64,000 bases of DNA, from positions 10,292,001 to 10,356,000 of the forward strand of contig CP053154.1 of the NCBI GenBank assembly GCA_014607495.2, written 5' to 3'. Position numbers and translations under genes: made by a program. The notes beneath the pieces are model-generated. The model had not been told where the DNA came from, did not search any database, and worked only from the letters and a program-made list of their open reading frames with translations. Numbering within the stretch: the stretch's first letter is position 1; the number at the start of each line of letters is the position of its first letter. The stretch comes from Carposina sasakii (Eukaryota; Arthropoda; Insecta; Lepidoptera; Carposinidae). Positions 1 through 12,204 of the stretch are shown here, one piece after another.

Positions 1-711
1 CCAAGTAACGGGCATCAATGCAACGAGAATCAACGTTTAATAGCTTTTAATAAATTTTCTTGAAATTGACGTTTTTGCTCCCCTGAGTGACGGACAGAGG
101 AACACAGCCACACGTAGACACAAAATATGTCGTCGATTAACTTTATGGATATCTTACTTACCCACATACAATGTAAAGAATTTTCCTTTTTTTATGATAA
201 AAGTTTTCCAATAAAAATGCATAAACTCCTTCTACCTATCGCTGTTTCTTGTACTCTTTTCGCGTAAAATCATCTGGATGGATATGGATGGGATATATTC
301 TACAGGGATATAAATAATTGTTGATTTTGGTGCTTGCTCTAATAAAATTTCCAGTGAAGGCGATGAAACACGTAAATAAGCGGCCTTGGCAGTGAACCGC
401 GTAGCTATCGTACGAGAATGGGGCAAGGAGCGCGATTGAGGCCCACATTAGGCTCAAGGCCCTCCATGCGCCAGTCATTGCCTTCAAATAGTACCTTACG
501 GTAAGGTCCTTACCTACCATCTTACAGTCTCCATATAATGCCGCAAATATCGAGCTCGTGTCAAAATTTAGTTACGGTCTGAACACAGCATAATTGTCGT
601 AGGTTGACTTCCTGTACAGCTCTATGCTGTAGAGTAGAATGTTGTTTTCAGTTGCTTTTGCCGAATAAGAAAGGACATTAAAAATGTATACTTGTAAGTA
701 TGTTATTAAAG
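1..711. other. intergenic, nothing recognised
   Basis: AT-rich single-copy-looking DNA. No reading frame with protein character and no splice-bounded exon was seen on either strand. Short inverted motifs occur, but none form a bounded element. Confidence 0.5.
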
Positions 712-835
712 TTGAATGCGGAATACATATATGCAAAAACCCGGCTACGTAATAAATAACCAAACTATGTACATAATAAAAAAACTGAAAAGAAAAAGAC
801 AAACACTTAGATGTCCGGTGGTCTAGAATTCTATA
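712..835 (+). repeat. left arm of 120-bp inverted repeat
   Basis: This stretch is the reverse complement of 1440..1563 at roughly 85% identity by eye; both arms contain GCATATATG, the TACGTAG core, CATAGTTTGG and GACATCTAAGTG. The pair encloses a complete foldback MITE and a second repeat. It is probably an older foldback or TIR element split by later insertions. Confidence 0.65.
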
Positions 836-853
836 ATGTTATTATATGTATAA

Positions 854-1129
854 CTATACATGGTGTAACAAAAAGGGTATGTTAAGCGAAAAGCTACGTA
901 AATAGCCCACTGTAGAGAACCTATCCACAAAATTTGAGACTCGAAATCACATGTTTATTTTTCAAGATTGTATGAAAATTCCTGAGATACTCGTATTTAA
1001 AAATTCTCCATACTATCGGGAAAAATAAGCATGTGATTTCGAGTCTCAAATTTTGTAGATAGGTTCTCTACAGTGGGCTATTTACGTAGCTTTTCGCTTA
1101 ACATACCCTTTTTGTTACATCCTGTATAG
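854..1129. mobile_element. foldback MITE family 1, copy 1
   Basis: About 275 bp folding back on itself. The ends CTATACATGGTGTAACAAAA and, on the other strand, CTATACAGGATGTAACAAAA continue as roughly 100-bp inverted arms carrying TTAAGCGAAAAGCTACGTAA and GAGACTCGAAATCACATG. A second copy lies at 38876..39130. The ends are flanked by TA, as expected of Tc1/mariner-type MITEs. There is no coding capacity. Confidence 0.85.
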
Positions 1130-1325
1130 TGGACGCCCGCGACTCCGTCCGCGTGGACTGCAGAAAAACAAAATGTCGAAATCATGCGGGATAAAAAGTA
1201 GCCTATATGTAAAGTGGGACCTGTCACAACATATTCCTGAAAACTGCATCGAAATCGGTTCAGCCGTTTCCGAGATTAGCGTGCACAAACATCGATCCGT
1301 TACAATTTTATTATATGTATAGATA
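1130..1325 (+). repeat. interspersed repeat family A
   Basis: Starts with TGGACGCCCGCGACTCCGTC, then CCGCGTGGACTGCAGAAAAA, and runs to TTATTATATGTATAGATAG. The same sequence recurs in whole or part at 8092, 10692, 11766, 42685, 51235 and 55005 in both orientations. Layout and simple A/T-rich tail resemble a SINE or a LINE 3' end. The family name is not known to me. This copy has an internal deletion. Confidence 0.7.
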
Positions 1326-1439
1326 GATGATCGTAACATTAACAACTGAACAGCCAGGATTCATTGAAATATTAGCTTGGCTGTCGGATAATGGATGTGG
1401 TGGTTGTTATGTTACGATCATTAGAAAATATTTTATGCT

Positions 1440-1563
1440 TTATAGATTTCTAGACCATCGGACATCTAAGTGCTTGTTTCTTTCTTTTCAGTTTTTTTTT
1501 ATTATGTAGGTACATAGTTTGGTTCTTTTTACGTAGTCGTGTTTTTGCATATATGTCGAACGC
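1440..1563 (-). repeat. right arm of 120-bp inverted repeat
   Basis: Inverted counterpart of 712..835. It differs by small indels such as an extra AGG in the TATGTAGGTACATAG stretch. Confidence 0.65.
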
Positions 1564-1617
1564 TATACGTCCCTGCAATACGCCACTTTTTGAGCAACTG
1601 TATTAAAAATAGTTGTT

Positions 1618-1744
1618 CAGTACACGTGCGGAACCGTCATTGCAACTTGTTCCGACTGTCAACCCTCACCTTCGGCTGCGCCTCGGCTCGGGTAGACATT
1701 TGTCGGAACTCTTTGCAATGACAGGCTTTCCGCACTCGTAATGA
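1618..1744. mobile_element. small foldback element
   Basis: The arms GTGCGGAACCGTCATTGCAA and TTGCAATGACAGGCTTTCCG (with CGCAC following) are inverted copies, and inside them GTTCCGAC pairs with GTCGGAAC. The GC-rich loop contains CTTCGGCTGCGCCTCGGCTC. Typical size and shape of a palindromic MITE. Confidence 0.65.
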
Positions 1745-4589
1745 AATATACTATTTTACTGTGTCTCTAGCCTGCACTGCACATGGACATATAGATAGTC
1801 AAAGTATAATTATGTACTTGGCTAGATCCTTAGGTGGTTCAGATAGGTTCACACATGGACACGGTAATTTATGCAGATAAAGTCGCTGGAAATCAGCAAG
1901 TTTTATTAAGTAGTATGTAACAAGGTGGAGTACTTATTGAAAAAACTTTTACGATTCCGTAAAATAATTTGGAATATTTGAATTTATTTACATTATGTTT
2001 AGATTTCTAGTCTAATCAAGTTCTTCTCCAGACGGACAGTGACCTAACACTGGCCTATCATAATGTGGATGACCCTCCCCACTTGCAGACATCAAATTGT
2101 TCCTCACTAACTAATCATACTCGTAGTATGATTTTAAGTTTTCCTGCTCTCAGCCTTAGATATTTTAATTGTTATATTATTACGAGTACACAGCAATTGT
2201 AACATTTTGTACAGTGTGTATCCAGCCAGAGTGCGAATGCACCAAACTTTCGTTACTTTATCTTGAGGATTGACCTTCTTATCTGTTCCATTCCATGGGG
2301 ATCACTCAATCGATTTATTAAATGTTTTCTTGAAGTTTTATACGAAATATATATACTGCCTGTATGATGCATCAATGCGTACGAATTTTATTAGAAAGTA
2401 AAGTATAGATACCGTATAGTGATGAATCCACATGTATGGTAAAATTATTCCACAGGGACGTCATTTTGCAAGTGCCTTATGAAATTCCAATTTATTGAAC
2501 AGACCGACATAGGTCACACATTGGGGTACATCAGGGTGATCTGGCTGGATGCGTCTCGACAAACACTACAAAGTTGCAGACATACACGGAACTTCAATAT
2601 TTATTAGCAAGAACATTATATTGCAAAGATAGTAGCGCTTCTGATTCTATGTAGAAAATATTTTGTAAGCAGGCCTGAGAGGCCCGCTAGCGACACAGCG
2701 GGTGTTCCAAAAATAGAGGCCACAGTTATTATTCGACGAACCAATTCCGACTGGTTTTATAGACGTTAGGGAGTTTAATCCGAAATTAGACTAACGTTCC
2801 TCAAGAAAAATTAAGGATATTCAACTGTAAACCTCGTTTGAGTTATGTAGTAGGGTTTTGGAGATATGTCTAAAGTAACTTGTTTAGATATATGTACTGG
2901 CTAGCGTGATCTACGTCAAAATTGTTACCATGAAACTTCTATGTAGACTTAGGTACAAAGAAGTCTAATCAGATTACGAGTATCTTAGCATGAACCTGCC
3001 ATATTTATTATGGAAACTTTTATTAAACAAGACCTGTTCTAAATTACCCGTGGCCACATTTTTGGCATTATAAACACACATAAAGTTATCAGCAGGGTTT
3101 GGCAAGCATCTGCCGGCTGGGGTCAGATACCCCGCCTGATAAAGTGGAATCCTTTAGGTTCAGGGTCACTCCGCGGGGGCAAGGCGTTTCCGCAGACCTA
3201 TGTCGTGTTTGCATTACATATGGCGAGCAAACCAGACCCGGATGGGTACCTACTGCTCAAACTAAATGTACTCCGGAGCTAACTCGCTGAGTAACTAAAA
3301 AAGCCGATAGGAATAAACTTTCCGCAAAAAAAAACTACTTTAATTTGCGCTGTATCGTGATCCTATACAAAAATGCTTTAATCCCCATTCGAACATGACA
3401 AAGTTGCACGCCAAACGGACGCAGAATTCACCACAAATTTCTGTGTACTCCTTGTGTCAACTATTTAGTATCTGAAGCAAGATGAGCAAGAAAAGAAAAG
3501 CAAGGCTTTTACATAAATGGCAAGTAAGAACAGGTAAGAACCTATGTGGTTTATAAAAATAGGTTCATTTTAGTTATTCTGAATGTGTAGAGTTCTTATT
3601 TGGTCTGAGATAGGGCAAAAGGTAATGATGAGATGAAGCAATGGCATTTTGCAACCCCAGGCCCTATCTTGTAACAGGTCTATCATCCGCCGCCGCGCGC
3701 CGTGCGGTCACACAAAGCGCTGAATAAGTAAGATTCTTTAAATCCTAAATAAGTATTACTTAAATATTTGCTTCTGTATCTTTTTACAGGATTGATAGTG
3801 AATTGTTCTGTAACATATTTTAAAAAATCGCCAGTTTGTATGACGTGACGTAATCTTAAACTTTAATCAGAGACTTGGTTGGACTGACTTGCATAAATCT
3901 TCATAATTTTGTAAATAACAAGTCGAGCTTTTATTGAGATCTTTAGGTAGGTAACTAACCTACTGATGTTGTCCGACACGAGGCGGTACTTTTCAAATAC
4001 ACCTAGTTGTGATACATAATATGATTAAGGGGAATTCATACGAGTATTAGTCACATAGTCTTGAAGCTCTGATTTGTTCTCAAACTTTGTGTAAGAACTA
4101 TTTACTTTTATATACTTACGTATCTAAAAATATTTTTAGTACCTAAATTCCATCACAGCACGTACCTACTCACAGTAAGATCTTTTTGCATCGAGAAACC
4201 ATCCTGCACTTTGTGTCCCTCCCAGGAAAAGTCTGGAGCCGCTTTTGGAAGTAGATACTATGAGGATGTAACTGTGCAACACGACATGTAGGTAGGTCTG
4301 TTGTATACAAAGATCTTGCATTGCGCCTTGGCTATAGTTGTACACATATAAGTACATCCAGTATCAATCAGCCAGCGTCTCTACATTTTGCGGTAAGAGA
4401 GAATGGTATGTGGTATATGACTTAATAACCATATTGACTACCGACCAAGGTCATGGCGGATTGGGGCCACGGAATTTATGTTGGTGCCGAACCATTTCCG
4501 GCGGCTTTCTGTATTTACCTATTTATAACCGGAGTAAGCAATAAACTTACTTCTGAATGCTGAGCTCACTACCTATTTTATTATGGAAA
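1745..4589. other. intergenic, no gene recognised
   Basis: No convincing exon. 3090..3300 is a moderately GC-rich block with a 63-codon open frame but no recognisable protein or splice signals. The rest is AT-rich with scattered TAGGTA motifs. Confidence 0.45.
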
Positions 4590-4965
4590 AGATGTAAGTA
4601 TATTCTATTCTATTCTATTCTAATGCTTTATTGTACACAGTAAAGTTTTCACAAATAAAGTTTATGACAAAGAAAATATACAAAGGCGTGCTTATCTCTA
4701 AAAGAGATTTCTTCCAGCAAACCAACCGTGAAAGAGAAATTAACATAAGAGGTAGGTATGTGTGCACACAAACAGACCAATAAACTAAATAATTAAATAA
4801 AAGAAAAGACAAACCTAAAATAAACAAAAATACCTAAATAGACTACATAAACATAAATACCTAAATAAAACACATAAACATAGATAAGCATAGATAAATA
4901 GTATACATACTAAAGGTAAAAAATAGTATATATACTTTAGTAAAATAGGGATGTAGATTGTAGAC
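4590..4965 (-). mobile_element. LINE 3'-end fragment with (TATTC)n tail
   Basis: A (TATTC)n run at 4599..4620 precedes AATGCTTTATTGTACACA and an A/T-rich non-coding stretch. In lepidopteran genomes this arrangement is the reverse complement of a non-LTR retrotransposon 3' UTR ending in a short tandem tail. No reverse transcriptase sequence is present, so it is a heavily 5'-truncated insertion. The clade is inferred loosely. Confidence 0.5.
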
Positions 4966-5115
4966 TTTATTATATTCTATGAATTCATGAAAATGGAATA
5001 ATAACATACACCTTTATACTCTGTATAGTCGGTCGAGCTATTTCAGTATGTGTGATTTTTGTAGAGTCCACATAAAGATTTTCATAACTAGCCACTACTA
5101 ATAAACCAATAATAG

Positions 5116-5266
5116 GGTCGATTCCGGCAGTCACACTTAACCTAAACCGAATCTTAGTCAGGTCTATCTCTCTCCGTTCTTAACATAAATGGCTGAGAGA
5201 GAAAAGGACAGGTAGGACTAATTTTACGTTTAGGTTAGGTTTAAGTGTGACTGCCGGAATCGACCA
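5116..5266. mobile_element. 150-bp foldback MITE
   Basis: The left end GGTCGATTCCGGCAGTCACA is repeated inverted at the right end as TGTGACTGCCGGAATCGACC (20 of 20), and the arms extend with TTAACCTAAAC against GTTTAGGTTAGG. The element is non-coding. Confidence 0.8.
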
Positions 5267-5626
5267 TAATAATAGCCTATAAATTGAATCACAACCTTAG
5301 AGTTTGCTGCGAGTCTGTCACATCCAGGTTTCATGTTTAATCATCCTACGCTTATTGCCAGCAGTTTTAAACCCATAACCCGGAAGTAATCTGCAAAACT
5401 GATTTTGCAGTCTGACTATAACGTAACTGATTAAAACTTACCGCCTCAGGCAGCTTCACATAAAAAGCTGTCTAATATTGTGTTTAACATTGCATAAAAA
5501 TTAACAAAGAACAATTTACATGATTCTTTATAGTAGCCGGCCGTCCAGCCGCCCAGCCGTCCTCGCACCATTATTGGCGTAAAATAAACGGAGCGATAAT
5601 TAATAAACTACGTGTGTGCGTAGTAA

Positions 5627-5759
5627 AGTACGTTTCACCAAAGAGTTACTTTGCATGGTGGCGCTAGTACTATGTGTATGGCTACGTTATCTGTGTTACT
5701 GCATAGAAATGAGTTAGTTCCGAAATCAGACATAGGAGTTATTCTATGAAACGGACTCA
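5627..5759 (-). mobile_element. short MITE family 2, copy 1
   Basis: Ends are GTACGTTTCACC and GAAACGGACTC. The body contains GGCGCTAGTACTATGTGTAT and TTCCGAAATCAGACATAGG. Related copies in the opposite orientation lie at 8880..8983 and 39697..39853. Confidence 0.6.
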
Positions 5760-6850
5760 ACAGTGTGGTGTGGTACACGAAGGAAGAAGAAAAGGAGATG
5801 CTATAACGTAGACTTCACGGCTCAGCATGATGTGAATCAGTCCCTGGCTAACATTTGCCTTGCCTGTAGGTATCCTTCTACCCGTAACAAGCATAGCTAT
5901 TTTTTAGCCCAGTGGTCATCATTCTGTAGCCCACTGACATATTTTGTGTGTCCCACGGTAAAGATTGATGGTGTCCAACTAACCAATCCCTGAATTAGAA
6001 AAATCTACGGTGGCAACGCACGTAATACATAATAGATATACATAAGATCGCACAGGGTATCTATCGTCAGTGAACAGTAGATCTTAGGTCCAACCAAAAC
6101 TCCTGGTCTAGGCCACCTCCTTGTCGTTCCTCCTTCGCGAGTATCGTATCGGGCAACCGTCGTCGCACGTTTCGGTGGCGTTCCCACGGGGCGGGTACGG
6201 CAACAATTCCGGTTTTTGCCAACTTAAATGTTTGTTGTCAAATTAATCTGAAGTCACTTAGTATGCGCATGGACCAGTTGAGCGACTATTCATTCATAGC
6301 GGTCGGAATGCTAGAGCCCCTGGCTTGCCTCGACCGGCCTTCAGTTAAGGACAAAAACTGCATAGACTTGCGGCCAATCTACATTCATTCAATGTAGGTA
6401 GGTACACGATATGAACCTTTGTTTTGTTTTGCTGATAACCTGTAATACTAGACTGGGCTGCTGTCTTGGACCTTCTCATTAGACTAAAATATAGGTACCT
6501 CTACCTACCTATTTAATGAAGATACTTACCATCTATTCATAAAATCTATTTAAAAAAATGCTTTGTCCTGTCTCGACGAGCGGTGCTTAAACTAAACCGC
6601 TGATTTTAGAGACCTGAAACTCGGATTTCGGAGGGTTTGTTTCTTTCTATGACGTAGTAGGCATCCGATAACAAAGGATTTCCTGAAATTCTACAGGAAC
6701 GGGAATTCTAAAGTTTACGGGCGACCGCTAGTTAAATAAGCGAGGCAACAACTTGGTGCAAAATGACAGGGCTCTACTAGGAATTATTCTTCTATGCTAT
6801 AACATAACAGCGATATACCAGAGTCTGTCTGCCAGCCATGCCAGTCTTCT
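5760..6850. other. intergenic, weak protein-like patch
   Basis: Mostly unassigned. Around 6005..6187 the minus strand has a 60-codon frame whose arginine-rich start could be an old retroelement fragment, but no family motif was recognised. Confidence 0.35.
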
Positions 6851-7060
6851 ATACCGGTGATTTTTGGTCGTCAACGTTCCCGAAAACTACGGAATCTCCT
6901 CATCATCACGATCATTTTCCTCCATGGAAACATATCTGGGAAGTGTGTGGTTCCCAAGATATTAGGGTCCAAAGTTCAGTAAATAGACTGCGTTTTTCTG
7001 CATAAATGCACATAAACGCGCGTAGCAAGATTTTTTCAAGAGAAATAATTAATATCTGTC
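6851..7060 (+). mobile_element. MITE family 3, partial copy
   Basis: Shares the end and about 200 bp of body with the complete copy at 15993..16382, including ATTAGGGTCCAAAGTT and AATAGACTGCGTTTTTCT. The right half and right terminal repeat are missing. Confidence 0.65.
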
Positions 7061-7688
7061 TAAGTCTTAGATGAAAACAAAATAGCGGAAGATAGGGCAC
7101 GTCCTTAAAATCTTCAACTAGAAATTAGGCATTCTACACAACTACACGCACGAACACACAGCTGTAATTGTATTTAACGTTGTACACTACTTAGCGATAG
7201 AGACAAACGTATTTATTTCGACAGTAGCGGGAGCGTGACAAGCGCGTTTCAATAGAGCATCATCGGAATAATTTCGGGTTGAGTCGTGTCAGCTCGTGTC
7301 CCAGACAATAACTATGGTAAGAAGCTACTGCAAAAACGAAACACAGCGGGCGCATTCACACACGCACGGCACGTGTTTACTTATTTAACTTGTCGCACAT
7401 AGATGTATCATATATTTTTATCTCGCTCTGCAAAATGGCGATCAAAACAATAAGTGAATTTACAATTATTAACCTAAGAATTTAAAGTTTTCGTGTACTT
7501 ATGCGTGAAAAGTGATTCCATGTGATTTGTTTTTTTTTGAGTGATGAGTACAACGCACAAAAGCACATGAAGGCATTTTGATAACTTTTACCCCGCTTAA
7601 AATAAAAAAAGAATTTCTTCCGTCACACGAGCGCGCTATTGCTACTCTCAACTGCAAATTAGTAAAATCAGGCGACGTTGGCCTAATT

Positions 7689-8076
7689 CAGTGTTGCCAG
7701 ATCGTACATTGCGAAATTATGTGATATTTGTTGTAAAATTATCGTGTATTTATCGCATGATAGAATATATTGATAAGGTATGCAATCCTACCTCCCCCGC
7801 TCACGAGTTAAAAGTTTGGAATTTACGCCAAATTAAAGAGACGGAATATAATATATGAAACGGACAATGGATGCAATCCTACCCCCCCCCCATTCATGAA
7901 TTGGAATTAAGTGGATTTTAGGGGTAAAATTGGGTGTTTACAAAATTATCGTAGATTTGACAAAAATATCGTAGAATTTGAACGAATTATCGTGCGATAC
8001 CTAATTTTAATTTTTATGGCATGGCACTCAAAATTATCGTGGATCTACGATAATTAACGTGCATCTGGAAACGCTG
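7689..8076. mobile_element. hAT-type MITE with 8-bp target duplication
   Basis: 388 bp flanked by perfect 8-bp direct repeats GCCTAATT at 7681..7688 and 8077..8084. The ends are inverted: CAGTGTTGCCAGAT on the left and CAGCGTTTCCAGAT read from the right. An 8-bp duplication and CAGNGTTNCCA-like ends are features of hAT transposons. The body repeats an AAATTATCGT motif several times and includes two CAATCCTACC-C-rich segments. No transposase is encoded. Confidence 0.8.
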
Positions 8077-8091
8077 GCCTAATTTAAGCGG

Positions 8092-8395
8092 TCCACGCGT
8101 AATAAAAATAATGAAAATGTAACGGATCGCTGTCTGTGAGAAAAAATATTATAGGAGACCTTTTATCAACGCAATAGTACCCAAAATAATGATTTTTGGA
8201 ATTTTTGTCTGTCTGTGCGTTTGTGCACGCTAATCTCAAAAACAGCTGAACCGATTTCGATGCAGTTGTCAGGAATATATTGTGACAGGTCCCCCTTAAC
8301 ATATAGGCTACTTTTTATCCCGGGAAAATGTTTTTATCCTGGATAATTTCGACATTTGGTTTTTTCTGTAGTCCACGCGGACGAAGTCAGATCTA
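8092..8395 (-). repeat. interspersed repeat family A, reverse copy
   Basis: Near full-length reverse copy, from ATAAAAATAATGAAAATGTA to CTGTAGTCCACGCGGACGAA. It directly follows the hAT MITE target duplication. See 42685..43016 for the best copy. Confidence 0.75.
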
Positions 8396-8879
8396 CCTAT
8401 GTGCATGTTAATTAAGTAGGTACCTTGGCACGGGCGAGCCGTGATACCTTTCGTTTGTTACTACGAGTATAATTTATAGTTACCATATAGAGAGCAGACG
8501 CTTTGAAATGAACAGGCTAAGTGAAATCACCTATCTAGATAATGTCGTTCATTCCCCTAGTCAAGTGGAAAAGAATACTGTCCCTCACACTATTGCCCTC
8601 CAGGGAAAAGCGCTAAGAATATGAGCAGCAAGTCTAGGGAGGGGCAGATAGTCAAAAAAGGCGTTTAGCCAGCCTAATTCAGTCTGTCATCCTCATCGAT
8701 TACGTCGTACTACTAACCCGTACTGTATCATAGTTAGTAGGTACAAAGAAGACTGATTAACATACCACGACGTGCAATAAGTACTTAGATACTTACTTTA
8801 TAGTTCAGGTAGTAAATAAAATGTATCATATACTAAAGGTACTTAATCCAGGGTAGGCAAGTTGTAATAAATAAGCTAG

Positions 8880-8983
8880 AGTCTGTTTTACAGAATAATT
8901 TCCGTGTCTGATTTCGGAACATAGGCAATTTTTCATAGCAACTAGCGCCATCTTTCAACGGAACTATTTGGTGAAACGCACTG
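8880..8983 (+). mobile_element. short MITE family 2, copy 2
   Basis: AGTCTGTTTTACAGAATAA at one end and GGTGAAACGCACT at the other, with CAACTAGCGCCATC inside. It matches 39697..39853 with internal deletions. Confidence 0.55.
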
Positions 8984-9389
8984 TGTAAAGTAAGGTATAC
9001 CTACATTTACCTACCTGGGTACAACCAAAATCCGAAACCGCGTTGCCATAGTAACCTTATCGCTGCTAGCGATGACGTCACCGCTCGCGCCAGTACAAGG
9101 ACAGTAAACAGTGGGGGTCATCGACCGCTACTGTCAATTTTATTATAGCATAGATAGATCAGCAAATTATTCAGCGCGTCATACATGTTAATTTCGCGCA
9201 CGATTTCTAATATGAGAGTGTGTTAGTATGCACCTACTTAAAAAATACTTACCTAAATCAAATAATTCCTATCTAATCACAATATTTGTATTAAAAAAAT
9301 CAATCATGATGATCAAAATCATGCTTTTTGAAGGAGCTCCTTAATTTTTCATTATTTCATTTAATTTATTTTATTTTTCGCCGCGTAAA

Positions 9390-10045
9390 AAGTTTAGATG
9401 GAGTCGCTATATGCGATCTCGACCAAAGGAAGCTGTTTAACAATCCTCATGACAAACTGGCTCTGGGAGAATTGCAGAGATTAAGAAACAATAAAGATTA
9501 AACTTTGGTCATTCTAGATTTTCAGCAAAAATATAAATCGGTTTATCCGTTTCATTCCGGCATTCCAGGGTTTCATCCGCCACATCCCATTTCCAGCATC
9601 AGGTCCTCGTCAATTAGAAACATGAAGAGAACCAGTCAAGACAAATTCAACGAGCCCAAACTCGATGGGTTACTAAAAGGTAGTCCAGGGTTACGTTTCC
9701 TATCTTCGAGCCCTAACAGCAGACCAGCTCAGTGGTTCCAGAAGACATTAGTGTTTCAAATGTCAGATCCCACATGCTTGATGCTTGCAAGCAAACTGAG
9801 CGTGTAACATTCCTATCACACCTAACAAACGACCTGATGACCTTGAAGACCTGAACCGATTTCCACCAAACATAGCTAAGAACATTCTCGACTGATATAC
9901 CTTTCAAACAAAAAAAAACCGCATTAAAATCGGATCATCCGTTTGGGAGCTACGATGCCACATACACATTTTCACACAACACACAGAGAGACAGACACGT
10001 CAAACTTATAACACCCCGTCGTTTTTGCGTCGGGGTTAAAAAATT
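9390..10045 (+). mobile_element. retroelement 3'-end-like repeat fragment
   Basis: The end region has GAACCGATTTCCACCAAACA, ATCGGATCATCCGTTTGGG, a run of ACACAGAGAGACAGACACG, then TTTTTGCGTCGGGGTTAAAA. The phrase 'AAAATCGG..CATCCGTTTGGGAGCTACGATGCCAC' (given in part) is typical of common lepidopteran repeat 3' ends. The upstream part has a 100-codon open frame without recognisable protein motifs. The exact family is unknown. Confidence 0.5.
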
Positions 10046-10691
10046 AAATAAGAATTAGTAAAATAGTCTCGATCTCTTAGTCAAAATCAACAATCATTCG
10101 AAAAACAATAATATTGTATGTGTCTACTGTTTTACTTGCTAACAGTACAAAAAAATCATTGAGAAGACACACGGGATCAGAACGGAAAAAAAAGAAAATG
10201 AAATATTCATATGATCCCGCGACGGGATCCAATAAGAATAAAATTAAATAAAACGGATCCTTTGCGGGATTCACTTCACTTCTTCACTTGCTGGGATCGG
10301 AACAGAATAGATCTACTGCGTGTTCATTGCGTCGTGTCAGCTAATTTCTAAACTCTTTTAGGTTGGTGACATCTATCGGGCTATTTGTAATAACTAGTAA
10401 TAATAGATAGGAGAAATAACTTATTTCCATTGAAATATACAGTATTTATTGGTAAATTATTACTTTAAAAATGCAGGTAGGTAGATCGTACCACAAATAG
10501 TGCACAGAATTTAGATTAATTAGTACAGTTAACAAGTACTTTATTTATTTTTATTTGGAGATATTTTAAAATGTTAACAACAAATAACGTCAGGTTAATA
10601 ACAGCAATGTATTGCGTAGTACGAAAGTACAGTTCGTAGTAGTTCGTAGCACATGCTACGAGGCACAGAAATATCAGACTTTTATATCTAT

Positions 10692-10780
10692 CTCTCTATC
10701 TATATACATATAATAAAAATGTAACGGGTCGCTGTCTGTACATGGAAGATATATGAGAAAAAATATTATAGGAAAGGATA
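10692..10780 (-). repeat. interspersed repeat family A, terminal fragment
   Basis: TATCTATATACATATAATAA, then AATGTAACGGGTCGCTGTCT and GAGAAAAAATATTATAGG. Only the tail end of family A remains. Confidence 0.6.
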
Positions 10781-11305
10781 GCAAAGATTACTCGTACTGA
10801 TAATCAAATAATTTTTTTAAAACGAAAAACCGACTTCCTCCCAAAAGCCGAACTTAGATACTAAAGTAAAATTTTACTAAAGGGCAAATATATATTGCGT
10901 TAAGCCGTGTACGAAGTTTAGAAGGCATAATATTGTCAGATTTATATGCCAGCAAATGATTAAATAGGCCACATGACAAAAGAGAGAAATGACTAGGCTT
11001 CAAAACTTTACGTCTGACAATATAAGCAACATATAATTACACTCCTTCTTCCTGCCCTATTCCCAATCATTTAGGGTCGGTGCAATATGTAGGTACTCTT
11101 CTTTCATTCATCCCTATTATCCGTCATCTCGTTATTCTCATCATGTCTACCTCTTCCTCTATAACCATCTTACTTCGGACACGGCTTAACGCAACATATA
11201 ATTTCACGACTTAACCCAATTATCTTAATAAGCCTATTGTAGTCCACTACTGGACGTAGGCCTCCCCCTGCCATAAAAAGTTCCACTATCTGTTTTTCGG
11301 CGGCT

Positions 11306-11560
11306 CCATCATCAGACCCTCGTTTCCTTTATATTATGTGTAGCTGACCAAAATTCTCTTTAAAAATCCAAAAACGGACTACTCGTGCCTATTATATTTG
11401 AGGATATCCCTAGATTCCTTAGAGATTCCATCATCAGATGTTATGTTTTATATGTAGATGATCAAAACGCTCATTAAAAGTATAAAAACAGACTACATGT
11501 GCCTACAATATTTGAGGATTGCCCTCGATTTCTCCAAGATCCCATCATCAGATCCCGATG
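11306..11560. repeat. minisatellite, period about 118-122 bp
   Basis: CCATCATCAGA recurs at 11306, 11428 and 11542. Between occurrences each unit contains TATGTGTAGCTGACCAAAA (or a variant), an AAAAACGGACTACTCGTGCC-type stretch and TATTTGAGGAT. There are about 2.2 diverged units. Confidence 0.6.
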
Positions 11561-11639
11561 TGGTGAAAATGGGACTAACTTGGAAGTATACCATGACAAA
11601 CTATAGAAAAAAAATTAAATCGGTTCATAAATGACGGAG

Positions 11640-11759
11640 TTCTGAGGTAACACACATAAAAAATACATTTCCTACGAGTTAACACTGTCGTATAACTCAA
11701 CACAATGGTACTTGTTCCGCGTTTCAGTATTTGCCTGGTTGTCACCCACATCCTGTATA
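11640..11759 (-). mobile_element. MITE family 4, end fragment
   Basis: ACGAGTTAACACTGTCGTAT, AACACAATGGTACTTGTTC and CAGTATTTGCCTGGTTGTCA, ending in CATCCTGTATAG. This is the inverted match of the left end of the complete copy at 13260..13737. Confidence 0.55.
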
Positions 11760-11765
11760 GGCTGT

Positions 11766-11850
11766 ATATCCCGGGAAAATGTTTTTATCCCGAATAATTT
11801 CGACATTTTGTTTTTTCTGTAGTCCACGTGGACGCCCGCGCGTCCACTAG
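11766..11850 (-). repeat. interspersed repeat family A, 5' fragment
   Basis: CCCGGGAAAATGTTTTTATC, then TTTTTTCTGTAGTCCACGTG and GGACGCCCGCGCGTCCACTA. It abuts the MITE end at 11759. Confidence 0.6.
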
Positions 11851-12204
11851 TATTCAGAATACACAGATAATCCCCGACGCCAGCGCAGCGCGACGATTAA
11901 CTGATATGGGTATTTTAACTGTGTTACGTACGTAGGTACTAATCGTTTCTTTGAAATTACATCGTTTGTTAATTTTACTTTTGTAAAAAAAATGTGAAAA
12001 GAGTAAGGCAATAATGCTTCTCCCACAAAGAATCTACTACATTCGGTAAGTATCACTTGTACAAGAGCATACAAGAGTACCTAGAGGTAAAAATAGTACA
12101 AATGATAAAAAAAATAAGAGGTAGGTACCTACACAGAACAGAGGGGTAAACACGAACCTCTTGATAGTACGTAATGCTATCGTCCAACTGTCAAATCACA
12201 TAGA

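Noticed and set aside
6005..6187. Possible retroelement protein fragment
   Set aside because: Arg/Gly-rich 60-codon frame without any motif I could name. Left as unassigned.
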